Shown here: positions 26,170 through 38,900 of the stretch, in pieces
Layout: every line of letters begins with the position of its first letter
Position numbering within the stretch: the first letter of the stretch is position 1
Assembly (NCBI GenBank): GCA_020086605.1
Contig: JACBWW010000041.1
Span: 2,811,951-2,875,950 of the forward strand
Direction: 5' to 3'
DNA length: 64,000 nucleotides
Origin: Lanius collurio
Lineage: Eukaryota > Chordata > Aves > Passeriformes > Laniidae
Notes under the pieces: model-generated
Seen by the model: the letters and a program-made list of their open reading frames with translations, nothing else
Told to the model about the DNA's origin: nothing
The model's database searches: none
Position numbers and translations under genes: made by a program

Positions 26170-29100
26170 TTCCTTTGATTTCAGCTATAAATAAATGCAT
26201 TCCAGAAATAACTAGCTGGTGTAGTCTGCATTAAAACACATTTGAGTATATTTTTCTGTAGCAGTGGAGACTAGAAAGTGCCTAAGGAAGACTACAGAGA
26301 TAGGACGTCATATGATCCCTAAATACCATGAAAGCAACCATCTGTGGCTTCAGCACTTTCTGAATCAGAAGTGGTGTCTTATTCTTGATAGTTCTTAGTA
26401 GGTTTCTAATCCACAAATTTGCTCAGTCTTTTTTTTAAGTCCACATAGGTTTTTAGCATCTGCAGAGTAGTACAAGAAAAGGTCCTTACTCAACTGGACG
26501 ATGCATTTTGTGAAATATGGTTGTTTTTTTAAAGTTTCCTATCTGTCTTAAGTGATATTCTTCTCATTTTGATAGAAACAACGAACAGTTGCTCTCAACT
26601 CACCTCCTCTCTTCAATATGTGACTTTCCTCAGTCTTGTATTTATTTTCTAAGCTGAAGAGTTTGGGCATATTTTTTCATATTCTTTCCATGTTACTGGT
26701 TTGTTGGTTTTTTTTTTTTCTTTTTATGAGCACCACTCTATGCTTTTGGAGCAGAGGAGACCAGCAGTTACACCCACTATTCAAGACCCAAGCACAGTCC
26801 AAATAATGGTTTCTTTCCTTATAATTCCTTTCTCTCGTTTGTTTTGCTTTGCTAGGGAAGTGAGACAGCAGATAAACTAAGCATTGTTGAAAGTTGTTCT
26901 GTTGAGCACTGTTTTCACAGCGTTAAGTATATAGATCCCAGGCTCTATGTTCTGATTGTTAACATCTACATCCACTAGATAATTTTATAGGTAAGATTAG
27001 GATTTTTTTTCTGTGTTTACATTACAGTTATCTACAGTAAATTTCACCTGCCTGTGAACTCAGGGTTGTGAGGCTGGAAGCACATTCCCTCAGTCAGTTC
27101 TATCTTTACTGCCCTCATAACTTTGTATTAACAGTGTACTTTACCACCTTCCTATCTGTTTTCAGATCATTTATCATTAATTAATTAGCTTTAATTTCAG
27201 TGATATATGTGCTGAAGAGATGTATACATTCCAAAATGTAATGGGAGTATAGTTGGTCTTTAGTAATGTCTCTTGCCTAACAACTCTTCCTACTACATTA
27301 CAGGACCCTGTCTTGAGGAGTTTTCAATCTAATAATGAAGGATTTCACTATGAAGAAAACTTGGTTGAGTATTTTAGTGAATATTGTAAATTACAAGAGC
27401 ATTAACTAAATTTCTCCTTGCAACAGAATGTTTTAGATTAAAGAAATAACTTTTCACTAGCTTTTTCACTAGCTATTTCTCAAACAAATACAGAAAAACA
27501 TATTGTTTCATTAAAATTGGAATGAATAAATTTATTTCAGGTGAATGTAATTTTTTTTTGTCATCCTCCAGTTTCACTACCAAAACAAGGTAGTGATTTG
27601 AGTCAGGTTGGCTGTCTCTAATAAATACTAACATAATTGAATATTCATTTTAAATGGTGATAAATAAGATTTTCCAAGTTAAGGCTGTTTCATCAGTGAC
27701 CTCCCTGTTTTTATGCTGAGGCAGCTTTCTTGTTCCTGCTTTTTTTTTTTATTTTCTGCCCTGTGCTCCTGAGAGCAGGGAATGAGCCAATGTCTGGGTG
27801 GAAGTTTGGCTGCCAGCAAGGGCCAGGCCACCACGATAACAATGTATGCTCAACCTGGGAGATCTGATCAAGAATCTACTTTTCATTGCAGAGACTGACC
27901 CTGCTGCCATCACTGTGTTTTAATAGAGAATTTTTCATTTGTTTGGTCAAACTCAAAACCAGACTTAATTTTAAAGAGGAATTCTTTGTGGATGAGACTC
28001 TGAAGAACATGGTGTTTATATCCAGAGCATACTGAGAGTAGAGTAGAGCAACTCATTACTGATTTGGCAGTAAAGACATTTTTTCTTCACTAAATCTATA
28101 CTACCAAAATTCATAAGCTGGTGGTAGCCCTCTCTACAGTGGAAAATACCTATTGACTTTATTGACAATTTAATATATTTTGTCAAGTTTTGTTGGTTAG
28201 TTTCTATTGATCCTGAGACACATGGGGGTTCCTTTTGCTTGCTAAGTGATTAAACTTACAAACACTTAAAATCAGATTTTGAGAAGATGGGTGTATATGA
28301 CTCTGTAATTAATTTCTGAAAAACATAATAATGATGAATATTTCAGATAGAAATTATATTTATCATAAGAATATGAACCAAAAGCAGTCATAAAACAGTT
28401 AATTTAAATTCTCCTAATTCAGAGGATGGCTATTTTTATATCTTTGTTTTGATGGGGTTTTTTTTCTGGCTAAGGGAATGGCAAGTATTTATTTATCCAT
28501 CTACCTCCACATTTTCCACCATCATTATTCCCAGTGGTCCTTACAGTGATAAGTGATCAATGACCCTCACATAGGATGAACTACAGGAGTCTTACAGACT
28601 TGCCTGTTATTCATCACAGTGGCAGAACAACTGCAACAGCACTGAGACATTTTGCTAAATGCCCACATTTTTCCCAGTAGGTTATTACACACACAGAATA
28701 AAACATTTCTTAAAACCAGCCACGGGTTTTCTCCACCTAATAAGTCACTTTTGGGTAGTTTTTTCTTAATTGGGTGAAAGATGAAAAATAAAAAGGAAAC
28801 TTGGAGGAAATGCCAAAACTACCAACTGGTAGTGCTTCTGTGTGAATGTCCCCATTTACACACTCACACTTGCTCCTAGAGACCTGAAAACTAGATTTAG
28901 AACATAGTTTAGCCACTGGTCTCAACTACTGATTATCTTCTTCCATTTGTTTTCTGTGCTGCTTTGGTATCACCTCAGAACCTTACCAATAATGAAATTG
29001 AGATGCAAGAGTTGAGGGAGTAGCCTTTGAATTTGTAAAGCTGATTTGTAGGCTTTAATCCTATTTGATTTGTAGGAATGGGTAAGCCATCAAACTTAGC

Positions 29101-29818
29101 ATTCCACAGAAATCAGCAAGATACTCCTGCTTCCAATGGAGGATGTTTATTTTCACAGAGGTTCTTGATGGTAGTGTAAAGGAGCAAAATGGAGAATGAA
29201 TCAGAGGGAATTCATCTAATCAGAGAGTACACATGGTTAATTCCTACAACCAAAATAAATCAAGGGTTTTTTTTGAAGGAAAATGATTTTTAATGCCATT
29301 CTGTAGGTCAACATGATAAATAGAAAGAAATAAATACAAAGAAAATACAAATATATGAAAAAGAAGGGGCCCTCACTGCCCTGCTCCCTGGCAGAGGCAG
29401 AGAAGCTCCTGGATGCATTTGGCTGCCTGATTGCAGTCCTTGTCTGGGCCCCTGGCATGGGCCCAAGGTGTGATTCCCACAGCACCCCAGGGATGCTCCT
29501 GCCCTTTTCCTGGTGCCCAAGGGTCCTGCAAGCAACTTCTGCAGCCACCCATGCATGTCCCTGTGCCTTTGGGGGCCCCTGGGCACCGTGCAGTCAGGGA
29601 TCCAAGTAAAGCTTCCTTGGAAGACGGAGGCAGGAGAATATTGACCACCATGTTCTTTCCAGCTGCCCTCAATACTCTCTCAAACCCTGCTGTTACACTC
29701 AGGCTCTCCATTCCAACTGGGCTGGAGCTCCTTTGAGAATCCATCAATTGCTGTGTCCCCTCTTGGATGGAATATAAAAAAAATAACACAGCAGAAAAGG
29801 TCTGTAGAAAAGGTGAAC

Positions 29819-29824
29819 TTTATT
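29819..29824 (-). terminator. Polyadenylation signal AATAAA of the GC-rich island
   Basis: The minus strand reads GAATAAAG about 180 bases downstream of the candidate terminal stop, a normal spacing for a short 3' UTR. It supports a transcribed origin for the island but does not prove current activity. Confidence 0.3.
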
Positions 29825-30004
29825 CAACTGGACTACTCAAAAAAACCAAAACTAGGGGGTGAAAAGACTACAGGGGGAGAACCTTATGCCTAAGAACTGT
29901 AAAGTTTCTGGAACTGGAATGGTATGAAAAACCTCTTTTTGGTAGAAACTTTGCTGGGAACCTATGGCTGAACTATGGGAAGCTATGGCCATCAAACTGG
30001 ACCT

Positions 30005-30319
30005 TCACTTAAACCTCTGGTGGGGGATGTCGCAGTGCCCAGGCTGAGCAGGGGTCACACATCCCCTGGCACTGCTCTGCCAGCTGCTCAGCGAGCTGGA
30101 GCTGGGGACTTCGGAGCAGAGGAGAGAAGTGCAGTCTCCTCCTCTTCCAAATGCCCCATTTTGCTGGTCCCTTCTGGCTGTGCCTCTGCAGAGAGCTGTG
30201 GCACAGGACAGCAGCATCAGGGCACGGTTGTGCCGCAGCAGCTGCAGCAGCTCCTTGCAGCAGGGGCGTCCCTGGCAGCAGCACGGCCCTGCAGAGACCA
30301 AGGGGCTCTGGGGCTTCTC
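30005..30319 (-). CDS. Candidate cysteine-rich terminal exon in the GC-rich island
   Basis: The acceptor CTTCTCTTGCAG is followed by exactly 105 codons ending in TGA. The segment includes PCCCQGRPCCKELLQLL and a hydrophobic patch, then a Ser-rich tail. No known domain is recognised. Its frame would have to be supplied by the upstream part of the island, where all three frames contain stops before the proposed donor. As it stands it may be untranslated or pseudogenic. Confidence 0.2.
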   Translation of the reverse strand, partial: EKPQSPLVSAGPCCCQGRPCCKELLQLLRHNRALMLLSCATALCRGTARRDQQNGAFGRGGDCTSLLCSEVPSSSSLSSWQSSARGCVTPAQPGHCDIPHQRFK

Positions 30320-33300
30320 CTGCAAGAGAAGCACAGGGAGAGGATGGGGCTGAGCCCTCTTGGGATGCCTTTGGACAGCCCAGGAGACTCTCTGGCCTGG
30401 CTGGGCTGGCCTGGGCAGAGGCTGCAGGAAGAGGGCTTCCAGCCAGCTCAGTCTGGTGCCACCAGGGCTGGGCTGCAGGGCCCGATTCCCACCCAGGCTC
30501 TGACCCCACTTCTGCCTTGGGGCCTTGGGCAAAGGGCTGGCAAAGAGCCCCAGGACCCTTTGGAATCTGCCCAGCTGTTCTACCCCACAAGGGCTCTCAT
30601 TCCTCACCTGACACAGGCAAGGCTCAAGGCCTTGTTTCCCCCAGCCCCTGTCCCTACAGACACACCTCCCTCAGCTGTCCCCAGCATTCCCAGAGCCTTC
30701 TGTCAAGGCACCGAGGACAATTCCCGTCAGCAGCAGCTCCAGGGCCAAGCCAACCAACAGAACCGCCACCATGACCCACAGGGGGTTGTCTCAGAGCCCA
30801 TGTCCTGGTGCTCTGTGTCCTCAGGAGCCTGGCCCACGGTGCCCGTGTCCCGCTGAGGGCACGGGCCAGCATCAGGAGCACACAGACTGGCAGAAGCCAT
30901 GAGGATCCCTGGCCAGCCATGGTGCTGCTGTGGGTCGAGCTGCCACCTCAGCACACGGTCTGGCCACCTCTCTGTGCCGACTTCTGCTCGTGCTCTGGGC
31001 ACAGTAATGGCGCTGGGGACAGTTCCCAGCCACCACACTGGCCCCAGGGGCTGCCATGTCACAGAATCCAAGGTGTTTGTATGCCTGCAGTGCTGAAGAC
31101 AGAGAGAGCTGTGGTGGCTTGTGGGCAACCAGATATAAGAGAAACAAGTTCCTGAAGGAGATAGCAAAATGCAGTTACTGGAGGAATTAAAAAGGTGCTG
31201 GTGAAAGAGGCTTCTTGTGCAAGTGTATTCACCATGCATGGTGTCAGCATTCTTGCAATTAGGTGGTGTTAATGTGTTTGTCATGTCCAAGAGTGGCAAA
31301 GAGAGATTCAGTTGCACCCCACATTAAGCACAGCAGTTACTTTCAAAGTAATGAAACATTTTCATCTTCATCATGTGGCAGGAATGACCAAGTTCCTACA
31401 AGTTGCATCTTCTGGTTGAATTTGTCAAAAAATAGGCCCATGGGAAAGAAAACTGGAAAGCAGTAATGAAAAGTAGGTTGTTTCTTGCATGATAAGGTGT
31501 CTTTAATGGATGTAGTTCTTGTTAGTTTAAAAAGCAGGGGCAATAGCAATAGCACTGGAAAGATGGAGTTGCTGTGGAAGGTCATTGTTAGATGAGATTT
31601 CCCGTTTCTAGTGAAGGAAAATATCCATGAGATGATCTTTGACAAACTATCAGAGAATAGCAGAAATATTGTATCAAGTTAATTAAACACTTACTCTCTT
31701 TAGAAACTAGAAGGACAAAAATCTTTCCTGTGCCCATATTTTTATTTTTATGAAAAGAAGCAGCAGTATGTAGATTTTTGGCACTATATCCAAATGCTTC
31801 CAGTATTTTATTTTTTAAATGTAAGGGATCATCCTCATCATCTGAACAAACTGTGACTCTTTGGAAATGGACCAAAATGTGCAACTCCAGATAAGCACAT
31901 GATGATGTGTGCCTCTACAGCTGAAATGTGTTTTGATCATACCCAGGCTCTCACTTTGAAGGTGAAAGTGTCAATAATTATTTTTTAATGTTTTACAGAC
32001 AGAATCTATTGATGCTGATGTGATTTCAGCAGTTACACATAATCCTCATGTTCCTTCAAATAAAATTAAGAGTCTAACACTTCATATTGACTTTCTGGAA
32101 AGTTTTCATGGAATTGTGTTAACTTTTTAAAACACCATTTTTATGCAATATATAATGTATAAATTAAAAAAAAAGAAAAAAATTTCATAAATTTTTCATG
32201 AATTTAAATAAATTCATATCTCTTTGGCAATTTTTTTTCCCAAGGCACCATGAATTTGGATGTTTATATCCTAGCAAAAATAAAGATAATGGGCCATCAC
32301 ATTCAACAAATATACGTCAAAGTTCTGGCTTTAAGATACTTGAGAATTGTGTAATTAGATATGGTGCTAAATTTTTACATTAACTTATTTAAAGAATAGT
32401 GGTATCGTTTGAGGGGGGGTGGTTTACAAAAAAAAAAAGTAGGAATTCATTAAATATTACCAGATTTTACTTTTTCACCTGATTATCCAAGTACAATTTG
32501 TCATCCTATATTATAAGTTAATTGGAGGTTAATAATAAAACAGAAGGTAAGTGACTTTCTTCATATGTAGCATTTCTGTAAAAAGTTTATTTCATGCTGA
32601 ATCATGTTTTGTTATAAAATCTGCACCTTTAGTGAGATACCATTAAACTTAAGAACACATACTAATATTTCAATGTCAATTCACTCCTTAACTTGCTAAT
32701 TGAAATTTCTGTCTTGAATTGAAATAGAGGCATTTTATGGACTCTGCTTAATAATAGAGCTAAAGATTAAATCTAACTAGGGAGCTGGTTTGATTTTTCA
32801 TCGAAGTCTGGCTTAACACATGAGCACCAGACGCATAAATATATTCTGAGAAAGATCAAAATCAGTCTGAATCAAGTCATTTATTGGGAGGGACAGGGGA
32901 GAAAAAAACGACCTGAATCTTTCAGTGAGCTTCCCTCATTTCCAGGTCTTTCAGATACCCATTTTATTGACCTTAAATCATTAAGACAGGTCCTTGTTAA
33001 TTAACATCCGTTTAAATTCTGTTAAATTGCTAAAATTGCATTATATTGTCAGCAGGCATAAAATAACCCAGTAAAGAAATTTGCTGAATTATACCTCTTC
33101 AGGATCTGGCCTGTTTCAGCACATGCTTGAGTATAATCTCCATTGTTTTTCTTGGCTGTATTATTCCATTCAGTTTTGTGCATGAAAATCTTATAGGCCT
33201 TAATGTATTTAGAAATTCATCAGACTTTAATGCTTTTTTATGATAAGTACTGGAAAAGCTTGGACCTTGAAGAAAATAGCACAAATGCAGTCACTAATTG

Positions 33301-34094
33301 TTTTGTTCATAGTTCAATAAAGCTGGAGCCTTCAACTTGAAGTATCAGGCTGCAGATGTTTGAATAATAGTGGAAATATGTACAGTATCTTACCTCTTGA
33401 ATAAAAAAAATCTGGACTCTTAAGCCTCCTGGTCTTCTCTACTGTTTGGAGATCCATTTTTTCTTTAGCATTCAAAGCAACAAAGGTATAATAAGACAGT
33501 CTATGTAAGCAAATCTCCAGAACAAAACATGTTCCAAAGAAGGAGAAATGTAACAGAATCCTGTAATTGTGACTTAGTAATTATATCTGCTAGAGATTCC
33601 ACACGAGATTAAAAAAACAGCAAAATTATGCAATTAAGATAATTAGCTCATTAATGTGGAAGTATTTTGTCATTCTAATCACAGAAGGAATTCATCTGAG
33701 TAAAAAAGCAGACAAGAATAAATTGTGGTAGGAGACAGAAATTGTCTGGGTTTAAAATGATACATTTATGTGGTTTAAGTCTGTCCTCTAAAACCTAAGC
33801 AGAGCACCTGCATTTCTTAGGTTAATTTTATTTTTATTACTTGTTAAGACCAAGATGTTCATCACACATAACCTGAGCCTTCTGTGTTGTTCAGGAACCC
33901 ATCACACACAGTCAAAATGTTCCAATTTCAAACAACTTGGCTCAATAATCCTTCCTATTTAAGTCTACTATTGTAGCTAAAAGTCACATTTGTTCCACAT
34001 ATAAAGCAATAGGATTGCTTTGCATTTGTAATGAATACTGTGTACAATTGCAGTAATTTGTCAGCCTGCTCTGCACATCTTAGCTGAAGCTCCT

Positions 34095-34335
34095 GCAGCC
34101 ATTCATGCATGAAGCTGTGCCAGGGCAGGTTTGGGTTGGGTATCTGGAAAAGGTTCTTCACCAGAGGGTGGTTGGCACTGGAACAGCTCCCCAGGGCAGT
34201 GGTCACAGCACCAGCCTGGCAGAGCTCCAGAAGCATTGGGACAGTGCTGTGTGACACATGGTGTGACTCTTGGGGTGTCCTGTGCAGGGCCAGGAGCTGA
34301 ACTTTGATCCTTCTGGGTCCCTTCCAATTCTGTGA
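34095..34335 (+). mobile_element. CR1 LINE 3' fragment
   Basis: GGTTCTTCACCAGAGGGTGG, GGCACTGGAACAGCTCCCCA, GGGTCCCTTCCAATTCTGTG. The order matches the CR1 3' end on the plus strand, with internal divergence. Confidence 0.75.
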
Positions 34336-35649
34336 AGCACAGTTTGCTGAAAGCAGTACCCATTAAGACAACTCAGAATTTACCACATGAGAAGCTGCAC
34401 AGGGAGTGAAGTGAAATATTTGAGTAATTCTGGTGGGGTTGCTGCTTTTGTCGCCTCTATATAGCACAATGATACAATGCTGCCTGGTTCTCTCAGCTTT
34501 TGGATGTTTTACTTTTGGAGTCAGAGTTCTCACAGTCTTTCATGTAAACAATAAGCTATGTTTCCCTAACTGTAAGAATGTTTTCATACCTGCACTATGA
34601 CAAAAATACCCTGATGGGCATCTCTTGTAGCTAATGTGTTTGTAGAGGAAGGGACCTTGTTCACTCAATCCTTGTCCTGGTTAAGAAATCTATAAATTTG
34701 GAAGTTAATAAACATAGACGCCTTTTAGCCCTTCTGAAATCTCTCCTGTAAATGTGTTCTTTCTCGTGTCCTACAGCAACAATACAACCCTCAATGTTTT
34801 TATATAGTCCCAGTGTATTTAGTTGTCAAAGGCAAATAAATAGAGGTAAAACAGTGTCATAAGATAATGTAACAGGTAAGTGATTGGATCATTTAACTCA
34901 GCTATTTTTGTGCTCAAAACTAGTGCTTATTATCCTAATGCATGATGTTACAGTAAGAGGAGAAGGAAGACTTGGATGTGGAAATCCAAGTCCAATGTGT
35001 TGAAATATTTCCAAGATGTGTATTCTTGTCAGTTGATATTTTTAATAAGTAGGATCCTTTAGAAAATTGTTAACAACATGTCTGAACTGACTACATAAGT
35101 AAAAATGAGGGTATGCTAGGGAAATTTTACAATTCCAAATCTAGGTAATAATGCAAGTTATTAACATCTGTTGATTAAATTTTATGTGCTTATTTATAGC
35201 CAAAATGAGCCCAGCATGCTGGTGTACAATGTAATGATGTAGAAACAATCAGCCATGTGCACCTGCTGGATCTTTCTTGCAATTAAATAACAATTGACCT
35301 GCAATAGCAAAGGCAACACATTTAGAAGGGTTCCTCCGTTGCTTTGGAGTTTTGTGTTTGAATTTACAACAGCCTTTGAGGAAAGGACCTTGAAAGGAAG
35401 CAAACTGGACACAGCAATAGGTTTTTACCAGAGCTGATTAGGGAAACCCAGAAGTTGACATTATGATATCTTTGCACTTATGCTCAATTAGTAGTAACGA
35501 GTTAGCAATGACTGATGCTTAATATAAGAAACTCAAACACTGTATGAGCCAAGAACTGTGTTTCAGTTTACATCATTAACTGAGTTCCTATTTGCCATGT
35601 GCTTGCAATATCATTTATGCCAGTCCATAATGTTTCCTGTTGTTAAATT

Positions 35650-35990
35650 AGGAGTGACCTAATCACTCTCTACAACTCCCTGAAAGGAGGTTGTAGCCAG
35701 CTGGGGGGCAGCCTCTTCTCCCAGGCAACCAGCGACAGGGGGAGAGGACACAGTCTTAAACTAGACCAGAGGAGGTTCGTGTTGGACATCAGGAGGAATT
35801 TCTTCACTGAAAGGGCTGTTAAACATTGCAACAGGCTGTCCAGGGAGGTGGTGGAGTCACCATCCCTGGAGGCATTCAAGAAATGATTGGATGTGGCACT
35901 TAGTGACACAGACTGGTTGACACGGTGATCAGTCAAAGGCTGGACTCCAAGCTCTCCGAGGTCCTTTCCAATCTAAATGATTCTGTGATT
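35650..35990 (+). mobile_element. CR1 LINE 3' fragment, relatively intact
   Basis: About 340 bases from CTACAACTCCCTGAAAGGAG through GGACATCAGGAGGAATTTCT and CAGGGAGGTGGTGGAGTCAC to TGATTCTGTGATT. It covers the end of the reverse-transcriptase ORF and the 3' UTR. It is one of the least decayed copies in the window. Confidence 0.9.
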
Positions 35991-38900
35991 ATGTAAGATT
36001 TTATGAAAGCATGGAAAAAACTATCTCAAGGGGTTTTTGTAACCTGAAAATCTGTCTACTTCCAACTTGATGGAATTTTATTTATATTTGGAAAAAATAC
36101 TATATCAATTGCAAGTTACATGAAACATATATATCTTATTTTCTTATGACTACTGCTGTAACACTGCACTACTGGCCATGAAATGAATTACAGGTATTTT
36201 TATTTAGTCAACATTCAAGAATTTTTTCCAGAGTGATAGATACCTCATAGTAAATTTCACTGATACAGTATTCACTAACACTGAGGTCCAACAAGCTGCA
36301 GTACTGTTTATTTGATTATTTTTACTACATTAAAAATGTCATATTTACTACAATTAGAATGCTTATTAAACACTAATATTGTATTATGCCAATATATTGC
36401 TAGAGAGAAAAGCAGAGTGAACAAACAATACAATTAGTAAATGAAGTGAACAGATACCTGTATTACCCTTTGTTATTGTTTACTTACTCATTTGTAAAAG
36501 CTGCTGGTTTGTAATCTGTTTCTCTGTCACTGCTGTTAAATACAAAGATGCTAAAACTTGTAATAATAACTGCTTAGTACCAATATGGGCTTGGTAACAG
36601 CTTAAAAGTTTGTGATTCCAGCTACTTTGGTATTTAGTACTTAATTACTGTAAGGCTTATTGAAACGTAGCACTTTCCCAAATGGAGGTCTCCTACATGT
36701 ATGCAATCTTTGGGATTTAAAATACTACACATTACTTTCATTATTTGATGTCTGAAAATTAGCAAAAAGCTCTGTAATAGGAAATCACCCAGATACCAAA
36801 AAGGTGAGAGACACGCTTTAGTTGAAATTGCTTACATCATCTATTCAAATTGCAGCTGTTAATTCTGAGGCACTTTTATATTAAAAAGTGAACATCACAA
36901 GTCAGGTGGTACTGTTAAAGTTTGGGTCTGAACAAGATTTTATGATCTTCAGTTTTGGCTTTGGTTTCTTACTGGGAAGTTGTTGAAGTAGTTCTGATCA
37001 TTAAAATATTACATACTTGGCATATTTGCTTTCTTTAATGCTGAAAGTGAGGAATACATCAGCTACACATAAATTTTAGTTTTGCTTTTATTTATTACCA
37101 CATCCCTTTACATGATTGATACATTTTTTATGTGTGTCCTGAAAGGAGTGGAGGGAAGAAAGAAAACAGCATTCTGATTTAAAGTAAAAGTTTAGTTGAA
37201 TTTCCAATGCTTTCTGATATATTAAAAGAAAAAAAGATAACAATGTTCCAGACTTGATAGTTTAGGAGTTGTTAAAAAGTACATGAGACAGTTACAGTGC
37301 TAATTGAAATCCTGAGATGAATCCTATTTAGTTACCTCCCCAGTCAGGTCACCTACACAAATAGGTCTGTACCAAATCCAATGGTGAAATTAGCATATTT
37401 CCAAACAGAAATACATTGAATTGCTGTAAAACACATTAATCTGGCATGTAAATTAAAATAAATTGGTAATTTTCAGCATTTGAGTCAAGAGGCCTGATTC
37501 CTTACTGCCTTGCAAAGTAAAAAGACCTTAGAGAGGATAGGCAGGACTACTGCTTAATTATATACTTTTTATACTCAGGCTTTAGGCAATAATTATCTAT
37601 AAACATGCTTCTGAGAGTTCTAGCTAAAAGCCTTTGTTTTTATAGTAGGTACAGGAATATACTGACTTGGGACCTAAGTGAAATGAGTATAGAATGGATT
37701 GTTATGTGTAAGGTAACAAGGTTCCAGTTGCCACAGCAATATCCACAAGCTTATTGGTTTTGGTTTGTATCAACCTGAAACATGGATAAACTATTTTTAT
37801 AAATGGACACGATGGTTTAGAAGATGTTTGTGAAGTCAGGCCAAACTCTTCAAGTTACTTGAAAAGTTTGTATTAAGTGACAAAATGACCTGCAGAAGTT
37901 TAACTCGTGTGAACCTTAACCAGTAGAATGGGGTACTTCCCATACATTGTTAATTGCTTAATCACCAGGAATAGTTCACAAATGCAAATGTAAAATTTTT
38001 AGATATGGAATGCAAACAATATGTTCCAAGAGTCAAAAGCTTTTGCTCCTGATAAGAAACCTGCCATCTGTTTTTCCTCCTTCCCCACCTTTTTCCTCCT
38101 GCTTTTCACCTCATTTTTCCACACAGACAGGCTATAGGACTCTAAGAGCTCACTTCTTAAAAATCTTTCTTGATGATTAAGAGTAAGCTAAAGACACTTT
38201 GTTTGAATAAGGCAAAGATTCCATATCCTTTTTAGCAGCTGTTTCTGTTCACCCTGAGGGCCTTATCTGTACCAGTGCTCCAGGCCAGATAATCTTAGTG
38301 ATGGCAGCAGGAGAGGACACAAGTACCAGCCTCCTGCATAGTGACAGTGGGACAACGAGCACAAACCGATTTCCACAAATTGCTCTTAAATGTCCACTGA
38401 ATCAAAATGATTCCTCATTCAAACATTGTGGAATGTTGGCTCTCCACGTGGAAACTTCTTCAGTTTTCTTACAGATAAGAGGGTTTTGGCTACTGCTGGC
38501 ATTTTTAGTCTACTTCGTTTGGGTTCTGCTCTGGAGTCTTGAGAGGTGTATTGATCTTGGCAATTGTTTCCTAATGTCAGATAATCATTCCCTGATAGCC
38601 AGCATTCCTTGACAACTTTCTCTTCATACCCACTGAGATCGTTAGCACCAGTGTCAGGAGCATTTGTTAATTAGGTTTTTGGGTTCTTCAGGACGAAATA
38701 CCAAAATACCTTATTATCCCACTAACACAACTAGAGAATTGCTTCTGAGCATTCTGTTTCAATCAGAACAGGAAAGAGCAGTATTCCACAGACAAAACCC
38801 CATAGCTGGGACCCTCTGATTCCTGAATGAGGCCTTGGTAGTATGGCAGCTCCACAACCATTGGGGCAATTGGAGAAGCTTGTCAGACCTGCAACATCAC

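Larger units (their letters stand above)
29355..31060 (-). pseudogene. GC-rich gene-like island, unrecognised, apparently broken
   Basis: I do not recognise this family. On the minus strand, in order, there is: an ATG in ideal Kozak context (GCACCATGG, ATG at 30918-30920) opening a typical signal peptide (MAGQGSSWLLPVCVLLMLARALSG); a polar stretch in a second frame ending near 30770; and a membrane-like helix in a third frame (30671-30772, starting MVAVLLVGLALELLLTGIVL) that then stops. Next are a CAG/GTGAGG donor at about 30608 and a TTGCAG acceptor at 30320, then a cysteine-rich open exon of 315 bases (30005-30319) ending in TGA. An AATAAA follows at 29819-29824. The parts look like a small type I membrane protein gene, but the frames do not join without two shifts. 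It could be a decayed gene, a duplicated fragment of a GC-rich gene or part of an unclassified retroelement. GC content contrasts strongly with both flanks. Confidence 0.3.

Noticed and set aside
29975..30856. Long plus-strand frame of 293 codons
   Set aside because: It runs antisense to the GC-rich island, where the minus strand carries the start, splice and poly(A) signals. High GC lowers stop frequency and no domain is visible.
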